Shown: positions 10,813 through 21,450 of the stretch, piece after piece | Position numbering within the stretch: position 1 is the stretch's first letter | How the letters are laid out: the number at the start of each line of letters is the position of its first letter | DNA from: Lithobates sylvaticus | Taxonomy: Eukaryota; Chordata; Amphibia; Anura; Ranidae | NCBI GenBank assembly: GCA_028564925.1 | Contig: CM053029.1 | Coordinates: 583,280,742 to 583,344,741, forward strand | Direction of reading: 5' to 3' | Length of the DNA stretch: 64,000 bases | The notes under the pieces: generated by a model | The model's input: only the letters and a program-made list of their open reading frames with translations | Told to the model about the DNA's origin: nothing | Database searches by the model: none | Position numbers and translations under genes: made by a program

Positions 10813-11796
10813 TTAACCACTTCACATCCCGCTCATAGTCATATGACGCCCACAAGGTGGATCTCCCATCCTGGGTGGGCGTCATATGATGTCCTCCCAT
10901 TCCCGGCCGCCTCGCTCGGGACCCGGTGCGCGTGTCCGGCGGCCGCGATGTCCGCCGGGCACCCGCGATTGCCCGTGAAAACAGCGGGACCGTGCGGGAC
11001 CGTGGAGCTGTGTGTGTAAACACACAGCTCCACGTCCTGTCAGCAGAGAGGAGACCGATCATGTGTTCCCAGTACGGAGGAACACTGATCGGTCTCCTCC
11101 CCTTGTGTGTCCCCTCCCCCCCCCCACAGTTAGAATCACTACCTTAGGGAACATATTAACCCCTGCAGCGCCCCCTAGTGTTAACCCCTTCCCTGCCAGT
11201 CACATTTACACAGTAATCAGTGCAATTTTATAGCAACGATCGCTGTGTAAATGTGAATGGTCCCACAAATGTGTCAAAAGTGTCCGAAGTGTCCGCCGCA
11301 ATGTCGCAGTCACGAAAAAAAAAAATCGCAGATCGCCGCCATTACTCGTAAAAAAAAAAAAAAAATGCAATAAATCTATCCCCTATTTTGTAGACGCTAT
11401 AACTTTTGCGCAAACCGATCTATATACGCTTATTGCGATTTTTTTTTACCAAAAATATGTAGCGGAATACGTATCGGCCTAAACTGAGTAAAAAAATATA
11501 TATATTTTTTTTTTTTTAAAAATGGGATATTTATTAGAGCAAAAAGTAAAAAATATTGTGTTTTTTTTTCAAAATTTCGCTCTTCTTTTGTTTATAGCGC
11601 AAAAAAAAAAAAAACCGCAGAGGTGATCAAATACCACCAAAAGAAAGCTCTATTTGTGGGAAAAAAAGGACGTCAATTTTGTTTGGGTGCAACGTCGCAC
11701 GATCGCGCAATTGTTAGTTAAAGCGACGCAGTGCCGAATCGCAAAAAGTGGTCTGGTAAGGAAGGGGGTAAAATCGCTCGGTGCTGAAGTGGTTAA
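10813..11796 (-). mobile_element. Family A copy, full length, reverse orientation (~984 bp)
   Basis: TTAACCACTTCACATCCC forms one end and GGTGCTGAAGTGGTTAA the other, both at TTAA. The interior is the complement of the copy at 734 (TACCACCAAAAGAAAGCTCT near 11630). A hairpin GTGGAGCTGTGTGTGTAAACACACAGCTCCAC is centred near 11015. The small frames on both strands are not genes. Confidence 0.7.
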
Positions 11797-11969
11797 ATTA
11801 GATATATAAATTTATATATATAATTTTTAAATAACATACATTATATATTGTTTGACTCCCCGTTAGCTGACACCTAGTGACTTGCTCAGTAAGCTTGCTA
11901 TCTGAACTTGATATCATCATTAGAGATCGTCAGCATTTTTAACGCCTAGGATGTATAAAGTCAAATAAA
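11797..11969. other. AT-rich spacer, nothing recognised
   Basis: A TATATAAATTTATATATA stretch and unremarkable intergenic sequence. Confidence 0.5.
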
Positions 11970-12700
11970 ATGACTGTTCCTGCAATGAAGATACAAGAAA
12001 AATGCCAGAGAAAGGAAAAAAAAAAAAAAAAAATACAGATTTCAAGTCAGGTGTGGGCTGGATTAGGGCTCCTGCCCCAAGCCTTTATTGAGAGATTTGG
12101 AGTTTCATTAAAATTCAGAATTCCTATAGAAAGAATAAACCCCCTCTGCTACGGAGTCTTCTTTGAGAGGGCACCCAAGCTGACCCGTTACAATGAAAAG
12201 ACTCAATGTGTGATTGACAGGTCCCTGCACAAACATGAGTGACAGCTTCATTTCAGCAAAGCGCATGGAGCAGAGATGAGATGTGAATTGTGCAAAGGGA
12301 AAAATGATAGAGATACTTTGTTCTGGCTAAAAGAGTGTCACTGCCACACTCAGACACCGAGGCTCCAGTCTTTAACCCCTGCAGCCCACATGGACTTTGA
12401 TAAGTTGCATGGCAGCTTTCAACCCCAGACCACAGATGAGCGTGTATCCCAGGGAAAGAAAATCAAATTAAATTAGCAGGTCTCAATTTACAAAACACTT
12501 GTCCATCACCTACTACATGTCTAGCTGGTTCATTAAACTGTTTCCCTGTTGTACATATTAAGCAATATTAGCATTATATAATACAAGGAGTGACAGATCG
12601 ATTGCATTTAGAAGTCAAAGCTATTTCCTATTATCACAGAGATATAACATTGCTCTAAAGTGCAATTTATTAAACTTTAATAATGTAATAAAGGCAGGGC
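11970..12700. promoter_or_regulatory. Candidate conserved non-coding / enhancer-like block
   Basis: This repeat-poor block of about 700 bp holds TGATTGACAG at 12211-12220, a textbook PBX-MEIS composite site, and TGAGTGACAG at 12236-12245, a MEIS-type site 15 bp further on. AT-rich homeodomain cores follow (TCAAATTAAATTA near 12465). It has no tandem structure, inverted ends or internal copy elsewhere in the window. The short frames at 11970-12242 and 12276-12476 lack any family resemblance. A regulatory role is inferred from motif density and the lack of repeats. Confidence 0.35.
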
Positions 12701-12799
12701 TGGATTAAGAACATCATGAGCCTGGTGCTGAGGATTTTGGTGGGGCTTTTTATAAAAATAAATAAATAAATAAAAAATGCAAACAATTTTTTGTTATAA

Positions 12800-14405
12800 C
12801 AAATTAAATTAAATAGAGAGAGGGAGGATGAGAGAGAGAGAGAGAGAGAGAGAAAGGGGATGAGAGAGGGGTGAGGGGTAAGGGAGGGAGGATGAGAGAG
12901 AGAGAAAGGGTATGAGAGAGGGGTGAGGGGTAAGGAAGGGAGGATAAGAGAGGGGGGGGGAGGGAGGGGTAAGGGAGAGAGAGAGAGGGGGGGGATGAGA
13001 GAGAGAGCGAGAAAGGGCATGAGAGAGGGGTGAGGGGTAAGGGAGGGAGGATAAGAGAGAGGGGGTGAGAGAGGGGGATGAGAGAGGAGGAGAGACAGGG
13101 GGGGTGAGATAGAGTGAGAGAAAGGGCATGAGAGAGGGGTGAGGGGTAAGTGAGGGAGGATGGAAGAGAGAGGGGGGATGAGAGAGGGGTGTGGGGTAAG
13201 GGAGGGAGGATGAGAGAGAGAGGGGGATGGCAGAGAGAGAGAGCGAGAGCGGGGGGAAGAGAGAGGGGTGAGGGATAAGGGAGGGAGGATGAGAGAGAGA
13301 GAGCGAGAGAAAGGGTATGAGAGAAGGGTGAGGGGTAAGGGAGGGAGGATGAAAGAGAGGGGGGTGAGAGAGGGGTGACTGGTAAGGGAGATAGGGTGAG
13401 AGAGAGAGAGGGGGTGAGAGAGAGAAAGGGCAGGAGAGAGGGGTGAGGGGTAAAGGAGGGAGGAGGAAAGAGAGAGGGGGTGAGAGAGGGGTGAGGGGTA
13501 AGGGAGGGAGGATGAAAGAGAGAGGGGGAATAAGAGAGAGAGAAACGGCATGAGAGAGGGATGAGGGGTAAGGGAGGGAGGATGAAAGAGAGAGGGGGAT
13601 GAGAGAGGGGTGAGGGGTAAGGGAGGGAGGATGAGAGAGAGAGGGGGGTGAGAGAGAGAAAGGGCATGAGAGAGGGGTGAGGGATAAGGGGGGAGGATGA
13701 AAGAGAGAGGGGGGTTTAGAGAGAGAGAGAGAGGGTGAGAGGTATGGGAGGGAGGATGAGAGAGAGAGAGAGAGAGAGAGGGGGATGAAAGAGAGAAAGT
13801 TAAACGACATGAGAGAGGGGTAAGGATGAAAGAGAGAGGGGGGATGAGAGAGGGGTGAGTGGTAAGGGAGGGAGGATGAAAGAGAGAGAGGGGGTGAGAG
13901 AGAGAGAGAGAGAGAAAGGGCATGAGAGAGGGGTGAGGGTAAGGAAGGGAGGATGAAAGAGAGAGGAGGGATGAGAATGGGGTGAGGGGTAAGGGAAGGA
14001 GGATGAGAGAGAGAGGGGGTGAGAGAGAAAGAGAAAGGGCATGAGAGAGGGGTAAAGGGTAAGGGAGGGAGGATGAAAGAGAGAGGGGGGATGAGAGAGG
14101 GGTGAGGGGTAAGGAAGGGAGGATGAGAGAGAGAGGGGGGATGAGAGAGAGGGGGGATGAGAGAGAGAGAGAAAAGGCATGATAGAGGGGTGAGGGGTAA
14201 GTGAGGAAGGATGGAAGAGAGAGGGGATGAGAGAGGAGTGTGGGGTAAGGGAGGGAGGATGAGAGAGAGAGGGGGATGAGAGAGAGAGAGAGAGAGAAGG
14301 GGATGAGAGAGGGGTGAGGGGTAAGGGGGGAAGGATGAAAGAGAGAGGGGGGATGAGAGAGGGGTGAGGGGTAAGGGAGGGAGGATGAGAGAGGATGAGA
14401 GATTA
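12800..14405. repeat. Polypurine minisatellite (GA-rich), ~1.6 kb
   Basis: The plus strand is almost purely purine. Units of variable length are built from GGGGTGAGGGGTAAGGGAGG, GAGGATGAGAGAGAGAG and GGGATGAGAGA. The long frames on the minus strand (up to 582 codons of SLSHPPSLTPHPSLIP-like text, open in three phases) exist because polypyrimidine units lack stops. They are not a gene. Such mirror-like purine tracts can form triplex DNA. Confidence 0.9.
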
Positions 14406-14589
14406 CAATAGTAATCACAAAATTAAATGAATACCAATAATGGGCAGAACAAATATGAGGACTGAGAAGATTTCCTTTAGTTGAACAAACAAAAGTGTGC
14501 CCATTCTAAAGCTGGTAACATTGAGGATATTCAATATAATTTTAAAGAACTGTTTTTATGAGTAAGAGGCATAGGGGAAGAGTATGGAT

Positions 14590-15095
14590 GGTATAAAAGT
14601 GGGAAGTATGTGCAGGTGAGGGAGAGGAATGTGGAGGGTATAACAGTGGGCACTATGTACAGGAGAGGAGTATGGAGGGTATGGCAGTGGGCAGTATACA
14701 CAGCAGAGGAGTGTGGAGGGTTGACAGTGGGCCCTATGTACAGGAGAGGAGTGTTGAGGGTATGCCAGTGGGCAGTATGTACATCAGAGGAGTGTGGAGG
14801 GTATTATGGGGGGCAGTATGTACAGGAGTGTGGATGGTATGATACTGAGTAGTATGTACAGGAGACGAGTGTGGAGGGTAAGACAGTGAGCAGTATGTAC
14901 AGGAGACGAGTGTGGAGGGTAAGACACTGGGCAGTATGTACCGGAGAAAAGTGTGGAGGATATGACAGGGGGCACTATGTATAGGAGAGAAGTGTGGAGG
15001 GTATGACAGTGAGCACTATGTATAGGAGAGGAGTGTGGAGGGTATGACAGTGGGCAGTATGTACAGGAGAGGAGTGTGGAGGGTATGACATACAG
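14590..15095. repeat. Minisatellite, ~41-bp units
   Basis: About a dozen units of the form GTGTGGAGGGTATGACAGTG then GGCAGTATGTACAGGAGAGGA. Frames across it are repeat shadows. Confidence 0.85.
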
Positions 15096-15142
15096 TGGTG
15101 CCCCTCCTCATTTAAAAACAAATACAGGTATCCCACCTAGTA

Positions 15143-16050
15143 TTAACCACTTCAATACTGGGAACTTTCACCCCTTCCCGCCCAGGCCAATTTTCATCTT
15201 TCAGTGCTGTCGCACTTTGAATGACATTTGCGCAGTCATGCAACACTATATGTACCTAAATTAAATGTTTATAATTTTTTAAAAGACAGAGCTTTCTTTT
15301 GGTGGTATTTAATCACCACTGGGTTTTTATTTTTTGCTAAACAAATGAAAAAAGACCAAATTAGTTTTTTTTTTTAGTTTCTGTTGTAAAATTTTGCAAA
15401 TAAGTAATTTTTCTTCTTTAATGATGTGCGCTGATGAGGCTGCACTGATGGACACTGATAGGCTGAACTGATAGTCACTGATAGGCTGAACTGATGGGCA
15501 CTGATGAGGCTGCACTGACGGCACTGTGGAGCACTGATAGACAGCATTGACGGGCACTGATGAGGAGGCACTGATGGGTGGCACTGATGGGCATTGATGA
15601 GGTGGCATTGATGGGCACTGATGAGGCGGCACTGATGAGGCAATGTTGAGGCTGCACTGATAGGTGGCACTGATGGACACATATGTGGCACTGATAGGCG
15701 GCACTGATGGGCACTGATAGGCGGCACTAATGGACACTGATTGGTACTTCTGGGGCTGCACTGATAATCAGTGTAAACAATGTGCTGACAGGATTGCTAG
15801 TTAACGGCTCTCCTCACACAGACACAGCATGGGAGCAAAGGACTGCCGATAACTGGCAAGTCTGTTTACATGTGCTCAGCTGTGATTGGACACAGCTAAT
15901 CACATGGTAAAGGACCGCTGTTATTAGCCCTTTACCGTGATCCGTGATCAGCTGTGTCCAAAGGACACAGCAGTTACCCAACCCGCCGAATGCACACCCC
16001 AGGGGGCGTGCGGGAGACGGGGTTCTGGGAGTGCCTATACTTCAGCAAAA
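15143..16050 (+). mobile_element. Family B element with internal minisatellite
   Basis: It starts TTAACCACTTCAATACTGGG. A family A-like block follows (ACAGAGCTTTCTTTTGGTGG), then a CACTGATGGG minisatellite (15425-15750), then TGTGATTGGACACAGCTAATC and the hairpin around GGTAAAGGACC...CCTTTACC. The right end is not clear and may be cut by the 16058 repeat. Confidence 0.55.
15425..15750. repeat. Minisatellite, GGCACTGATGGGCACTGAT-type units
   Basis: Units of 18-24 bp are the complement of the minisatellite at 3240-3662 and occupy the same internal place in the element. The ISAHQC-like frames on the minus strand are artefacts. Confidence 0.8.
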
Positions 16051-16057
16051 TGGCAGC

Positions 16058-16202
16058 CTCCAGCAAGAAGAAGCATGAACAATGCTGGAAGCAATTTCCA
16101 GCACACACCAATTTTGGTAGCATAATTAGTAATGTGGAATGTATGTTCCTTGCTAAAGAACATTATTTTTTATCAAGTTGTTATGGGTAAAGTTCCACTT
16201 TA
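16058..16202 (+). repeat. Left arm of a ~145-bp inverted repeat
   Basis: CAGCAAGAAGAAGCATGAAC through GGGTAAAGTTCCACTTTAA is repeated in reverse complement at 17154-17298 with few differences. The arm ends at TTAA. The two arms flank a snapback element and a CTCGAGTATAAGCC element. Confidence 0.75.
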
Positions 16203-16210
16203 AGCTCTTC

Positions 16211-16482
16211 ATGGCAACATGTCACCATTGAGTTCTTGATGAAGGAGGGGTACAGACTATCCAACAGCCACAGAAGGCTACAGAATGTTTACGGAGATGG
16301 CAAGAGTCACCAATGACAAGACATTGCTGATTGCGGAGATGACACCATCGACAACAGCAATGTCTTGTCATTGGGGACTCTTGTCAATGGTGTCATCTCC
16401 ATATACATTCTGTAGCCTTCTGTGGCTGTCGGTTAGCCTGTACCCCTTCTTCATCAAGAAATCAATGACGACATGTTGCCAT
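16211..16482. mobile_element. Snapback (foldback) MITE, near-perfect palindrome
   Basis: The left end ATGGCAACATGTC and right end GACATGTTGCCAT are complementary, and most of the 272 bp folds on itself (GCCACAGAAGGCTACAGAAT with ATTCTGTAGCCTTCTGTGGC; GACAAGACATTGCTG with CAGCAATGTCTTGTC). The loop is a few bases near 16350. It abuts the next element directly. Confidence 0.75.
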
Positions 16483-17088
16483 ACTCAAGTAAAAGCCAAG
16501 TTTTTCAGCACATTTTTTTGTGCTGAAAGTGTCCCCCTCGGCTTATACTGGAGTCAAGCACTTTTCTGCAGCAGAGAATGACATTTTCCAACCCGACTTT
16601 GGGGGCCTCGTATCTCGGGCCACTTGGTGCTAGGAAACCCAAATTTGGTGTACAAACCCAGTGGAACTAGCACTACATATCCAAATATGGGGTTCTTAGC
16701 ACCAAGTGACCCCGAGATACAGGGCCCAAAAGTCGGTCAACTGTGTCCATCTGCTGCAATGTAATTTCAGGACCCTTTGGGTTCAGAGACCCCAAATTTT
16801 GGCTGCAACTAGAGGGCATCCAGGAACCCTTAACTACCGAGTTTGAAGTTCGGGGGACCTATGGCTGCAAATGGGCACAGTGAGGCATGCAAATGGGCAC
16901 AGTGAGGCTGCAAATGGGCACAGTGAGGCTGCAAATGGGCATTGTTGACCCTCTTTTACACTTACAGTAGCTGCGCATTTCTCATCCTAGGCTTATACTC
17001 GAGTCAATAAGTTTTCCCAGTTTTTTGTGGTAAAATTAGGTGCCTCAGCGTATATTCGGGTCGGCTTATACTCGAGTATATACGGTAA
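16480..17088 (+). mobile_element. CTCGAGTATAAGCC-type inverted-repeat element
   Basis: The left end is ATACTCAAGTAAAAGCCAAG (slightly decayed) and the right end is TCGGCTTATACTCGAGTATA followed by TACGGTA. They are inverted copies. The interior has GACATTTTCCAACCCGACTT and GGGCCACTTGGTGCTAGG, also found at 47690-48460. A short AAATGGGCACAGTGAGGCTGC tandem lies at 16865-16940. The superfamily is not established. Confidence 0.65.
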
Positions 17089-17153
17089 GTGTCCGATTAT
17101 TAAAAGTCAGCAGCTGCAGTAATACATTTTTTTTTTTAGAATGGGAACTCCTC

Positions 17154-17298
17154 TTTAAAGTGGAACTTTACCCATAACAACTTGATAAAAAAATAATGCT
17201 CTTTAGCAAGGAACATACATTCCCCATTACTAATTATGCTACTAAAATTAGTGTGTGCTGGAAATTGCCTCCAGCACTGTTCATGCTTCTTCTTATCA
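17154..17298 (-). repeat. Right arm of the ~145-bp inverted repeat
   Basis: TTAAAGTGGAACTTTACCC through GTTCATGCTTCTTCTTA is the reverse complement of 16058-16202. It probably marks two inverted fragments of one TTAA-ended family. Confidence 0.75.
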
Positions 17299-17462
17299 GT
17301 GCCACCTGAACTATCAGTGCCACCTGTGAAAAAAAAGAAGAAAAGTTACCATAGATTAAGATTTACTCTACCAACATGTGAAGTTTGAACGACCTATATA
17401 AATTAATAAAAAAGTTATGCCCACTTTTGCAGTACTTTCGGTAAAGTCCCCGTACTTTCTAA

Positions 17463-18018
17463 TTAAAGCGGTTCTGCACTGTGTTGTTTTTTTATTAATG
17501 CAATGCAAAGGATTAGGAGGTAAATTGGGGGACTCACGTGTTCCATCTTCCTAATTGATTGCTGCCGGTTTTCCTCCTATAAAATAATTTATATAACTGT
17601 TTCCTGCTGGGTGCCATCTTGCCTGTGGGCATGTGAAACCCCACAGGCACTTCAGATGGCCCAGCATGCACCGCTGTTACTGCGCCGAGCTCACGCGTGC
17701 GCAGTAACGGCAAAGTGCAGCTCACGTTCTCCGAAATCTCGCGAGATTTCGGCACATCTGCCGACATCTCGCGAGATTTCTCTCGGATTTCGGAAGATGT
17801 CCGCACTGACTCCTGGGATCAATGACACCAGATACCAGGAGACAGTGCGGCCTGACGACAATCGACGCAGAGACCCGCCCACCGCCGCAGAGACAGAGGA
17901 AAGGAAGTCAGCGATTACAAGGTAAGTGGAAAAAAAAAACACACTTCATTTAGTACTCTTTGCCTGATTTGGAAGGCAAAGGGATTTACTAAATGAAATG
18001 TGTGCAGAACCGCTTTAA
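17463..18018. mobile_element. TTAA-flanked element, AGCGGTTCTGCAC family (~556 bp)
   Basis: TTAAAGCGGTTCTGCAC at the left and GTGCAGAACCGCTTTAA at the right give a 17-bp perfect terminal inverted repeat with TTAA included. The interior has TCTCGCGAGATTTC repeats. A second, rearranged member is at 28227-29424. It is non-autonomous, and a piggyBac or Kolobok driver is inferred from TTAA. Confidence 0.75.
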
Positions 18019-18019
18019 G

Positions 18020-18560
18020 GCAAATGATTCGAATATGGCAAGTTTTAGTATCATTCCTGAAGAATTTCACATTCGACCAGCTAAGTTTTGCAGAGTGGCA
18101 AAATTCTGTAATGTCATTTTCAGAAATGTTCCGGCTTTTGACTTTTAAAAGTAGAATTGTTATCAAAATTAGCTTTCAGTTGGAAAGCAGGAAAACTGCC
18201 TTTATTTTGGACATGTCTTAAAGTAAAGCAAATAAAGCCTAAAAACCACACAATACAAAATGCTTTCAGTCAAAAGGAAAGCACGCACAATATTGTTTGG
18301 TAGCTCAGCAATCATTTTGAGAGAGGATGAATACTGGATCTCATGATGGGCAAAGATTGCAGAATGGCTTCAGATGCAACCAATACCATCAACTGAAAGG
18401 AAGCCATTTCTGCTTTTATGTTCATGGCCACCTAACAAGTATGTCTGGTCACACGGTTGTCTGCCACCCAGGCAGAGCTGCTTGCAAGGTGCCATTGATC
18501 GCATTATTACCTAATCAGTCAAAAGACCTGCATTTGCAAAGCTGTAGGTAGTCCTTAACT
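18020..18560. other. Unassigned intergenic DNA
   Basis: I see no inverted ends, tandem repeats or meaningful frame. TGGAAAGCAGGAAAACTGCC and neighbouring text have no second copy in the window. Confidence 0.5.
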
Positions 18561-19160
18561 TCAATACTGAGAGATCCAATAACCATATAGATAGGAAACG
18601 TTATTGGTTCTATATACTGTTGGTAAAAAAATATTTAAAATATATGACCTGCCCTCTATATTTTTTTTTTTTTTACCCCCACCGCGCCACCTAATCGTGA
18701 GCATTTTAATAATAAATATATCAGTGACAATAAATAAATAAATACATTTGTGTAAATAGCTGCTACTTAAATTAATATAAAAATGTAAAGTCTGCAATTT
18801 ATCTCTAAAAAAGAACCCCATGAGGAAGTCATTACGACGAAACATGTCGGGGGCGTGGCTACAGGACAATTGTTTGTAATTGATGTGAGACACTGCTCTG
18901 CTTGTAAGCTACACTGCTGCTTAAACGGAGGGGCCTAGGAGTGGGTGAGATACAACGGTTGAGCGCACACCTCTGGTCCGCCGTGGCCGCAGTATACTAT
19001 TGTCCACTTGAGTTAGTTTGCTGTGATTTTATTTGAAGGCGTGATTTTATTTGGAGAAATGTGAGTTTTACCATTGGAAGTTTTTAGTGTAATATATTAA
19101 ACTGGTTGAATTTTATTACGCTATGTGGAGCACTTATTTCTCTTACATATGGAGTCACAC
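18561..19160 (+). mobile_element. Penelope-like 3' end relic with hammerhead-like motif
   Basis: At 18821-18847 the order TGAGGA, AGTC/GAC stem around ATTAC, GAAA, then the palindrome ACATGT reproduces most of a minimal type I hammerhead core (CUGANGA - stem II - GAAA - stem III). The first C of the core is an A here. Such motifs are known from pseudo-LTRs of Penelope-like elements. No RT frame is left. Confidence 0.4.
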
Positions 19161-19163
19161 TAA

Positions 19164-19625
19164 AGCCTCATACACACGATCGGACCGTGGACCAACTTTC
19201 CCGTGGATTTTTGTCCAAAGGGCGTTGGCCCTCAAGTTGGTATTGCATACACACGGTCGGACTTTTGAGTCAACCAACACGAACGTAGTGACGTTTCAAT
19301 GTACTGACGACACTTCAAAAGAGGACGTTCGAATACTCCAGCGCCACCTTTGGTCAACTTCTATATTGTTGTCTGATCTTTTGCATTGGTTCTGAGCATG
19401 CGTGTTTGTACTGTGGACAAAAGTCCAATGGTTTTCTGTACACACGGTCGGACTTTGGTCCATCGGACTTTTGTTGGCAGAAAGTTGGTCCGTTCACACA
19501 GCCAACAAAAGTCCGATGAAACCTGGAAAAAGTTGGTCCGATGGAGCGTACACACGGTCGGATGTTGGTCCAAACCAGCTAATTTGCATGTTGGTTGTCA
19601 AAAAGTCCGATCGTGTGTACGGGCC
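19164..19625. mobile_element. GTACACACGATCGGA-type MITE (~462 bp)
   Basis: AGCCTCATACACACGATCGG at the left and CGATCGTGTGTACGGGCC at the right are inverted, with TAA outside the left and TTA outside the right. Internal inverted segments (GGTCGGACTTTTG) repeat several times. Frames across it (for example 19386-19652) are shadows. Confidence 0.7.
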
Positions 19626-19713
19626 TTAACATGCAATAAACAGAACGAGTAAACAGACACTATTAACCCCTGGAGTGGGAAAAAAGCGCTTCAGCCAAAC
19701 ACGAGATTGGGAG

Positions 19714-20307
19714 GCATTGTGATCTGGTGAGTTCGCTCTTCAGAGGGAGAGGTGTCACAGAGCACGTGGTGTGGTGGATGTTTCAGGATTTCTTTTGAAG
19801 ATTTTTTGAACCGAAGATACGCTTTGAAGAGACACTTTGCTTCTTTTCACGTTATTGCTTACAAATTTGGACTTTATATTTTCTATCACTATATTTATAT
19901 ATATATATATTCTATCACTTTTTCACTAAGGTGATTTATATTTGTATTTATATTTGAATTTTTTTAGTTTTATTTTATGAAACTATTTGCATATCACGTA
20001 ATTATACTTTGAAATTTGTATGAGATTTTTTCACTTAAGCGCTACAAATTTTTTCCTAGATATATTTATATTTTTTAGGGATAAATTGCAGACTTTACGT
20101 TATTGGTTCTATGTAAAGTTTAAATTTGGAATGCAAAAAGGGCATTGTGATCTGGTGAGTTCACTCTTCAGAGGGAGAGGTGTCACAGAGCACTTGGTGT
20201 ATGTTTCAGGATTTCTTTTGAAGATTTTTTGAACCGAAGATACACTTTGAAGCGACACTTTGCTTCTTTTTCATGTGATTGCTTACAAATTTGGACTTTA
20301 TATTTTC

Positions 20308-20363
<56 letters not shown>

Positions 20364-20590
20364 CTATCACTTTTTCACTAAGGTGATTTATATTTGTATT
20401 TATATTTGAATTTTTTAAGTTTTATTTTATGAAACTATTTGCATATCACGTAATTATACTTTGAAATTTGTATGAGATTTTTTCACTTAAGCGCTACAAA
20501 TTTTTTCCTAGATATATTTATATTTTTTAGGGATAAATTGCAGACTTTACGTTATTGGTTCTATGTAAAGTTTAAATTTGGAACGCAAAA
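19714..20590. repeat. Tandem duplication, ~428-bp unit, two copies
   Basis: Unit 1 (19714-20141) and unit 2 (20142-20590) share GCATTGTGATCTGGTGAGTT through TAAAGTTTAAATTTGGAA. Unit 2 carries an expanded (TA)n at about 20315-20361. The ATAAATTGCAGACTTTAC segment of each unit is the complement of 18785-18805, so the surrounding relic also has an inverted copy. Confidence 0.8.
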
Positions 20591-20599
20591 AAATAAAAA

Positions 20600-21440
20600 A
20601 AACAATACTAAAGCAAGAGCAGCTTGTGTAATCGTTTCAAGGAAATAAAAAAATAACTTCCCAGCTTAACACACCAGACACAAAAGTTTCTTAGACTCAT
20701 CACTGAATCGCTGATGAGTTTGCTAGATACACAGATTTCAGCAATCTGCTATGCCAACCCAAAAAAAAAAGAAAAAGCACACTTGAACGATATGGTAAGG
20801 CAGACTGGGCGAGGAGATCCTCTCACAATGATAATAGCTGGTGATTTCTGAGTAATTTGCATTTCTTCAGAGTAAGCTCATTGTAGAATCTGGTTTGGGG
20901 CTATTTTTCAAGCACATACAGTACAGATATTTTAGTTGTCATTATCCGTTTTTTTCGAAGGGAAGTGAAACATTGAAAAAAGCATTGTTTTCCTTTGCTG
21001 ATGAGCTGCACATGTTGTACTAACTAATTGCTTATTGCCTCTCAGTTTGGAAGCGATTATGTCATAGACAAGTACTCTTCCTCCAGTCGTTCCATTTACT
21101 CTGGTAGCTTCTAAAGACATAACAGGCGCATTTAGTGCTGTAAGTGTAACAGTCTGCTAAAGATAGCCAGCAGCACTTATTCATTAAGAATAGATGCATG
21201 GAGTATAACAGGGTGGAAAAAAAAAGTAAATTGCCCTCATATCGTATGAAGGATCGTCAACCAGTCTAGTAATAATTGCATGGCATTGAGTTTAAAATGA
21301 CTTGGCAAGGATTTTCAACAATTTAGTCCAGATGAAAGTTAGCTTTAAAGCTGCAGCAGTAGGCAGAATTTCAGTTTAGTTCAATGACTGGTGTCTAGCG
21401 AGCACCTTTGGTGAAATGCATTGATCCGGCAAATGTAATT
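20600..21440. other. Repeat-poor block, possible conserved non-coding DNA
   Basis: About 840 bp without repeat hallmarks. It has TAATTTGCAT near 20853, ACTAATTGCTTATTG near 21024 and TCATTAAGAATAGATGCATG near 21182, AT-rich cores of the homeodomain/POU kind. Nothing suggests an exon. A regulatory role is speculative. Confidence 0.3.
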
Positions 21441-21450
21441 ACTGGACATT

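Noticed and set aside
12670-14418. 582-codon minus-strand frame and its overlapping frames
   Set aside because: Polypyrimidine minisatellite lacking stop codons. The translation is SLSHPPSLTPHPSL-like in three phases with no domain.
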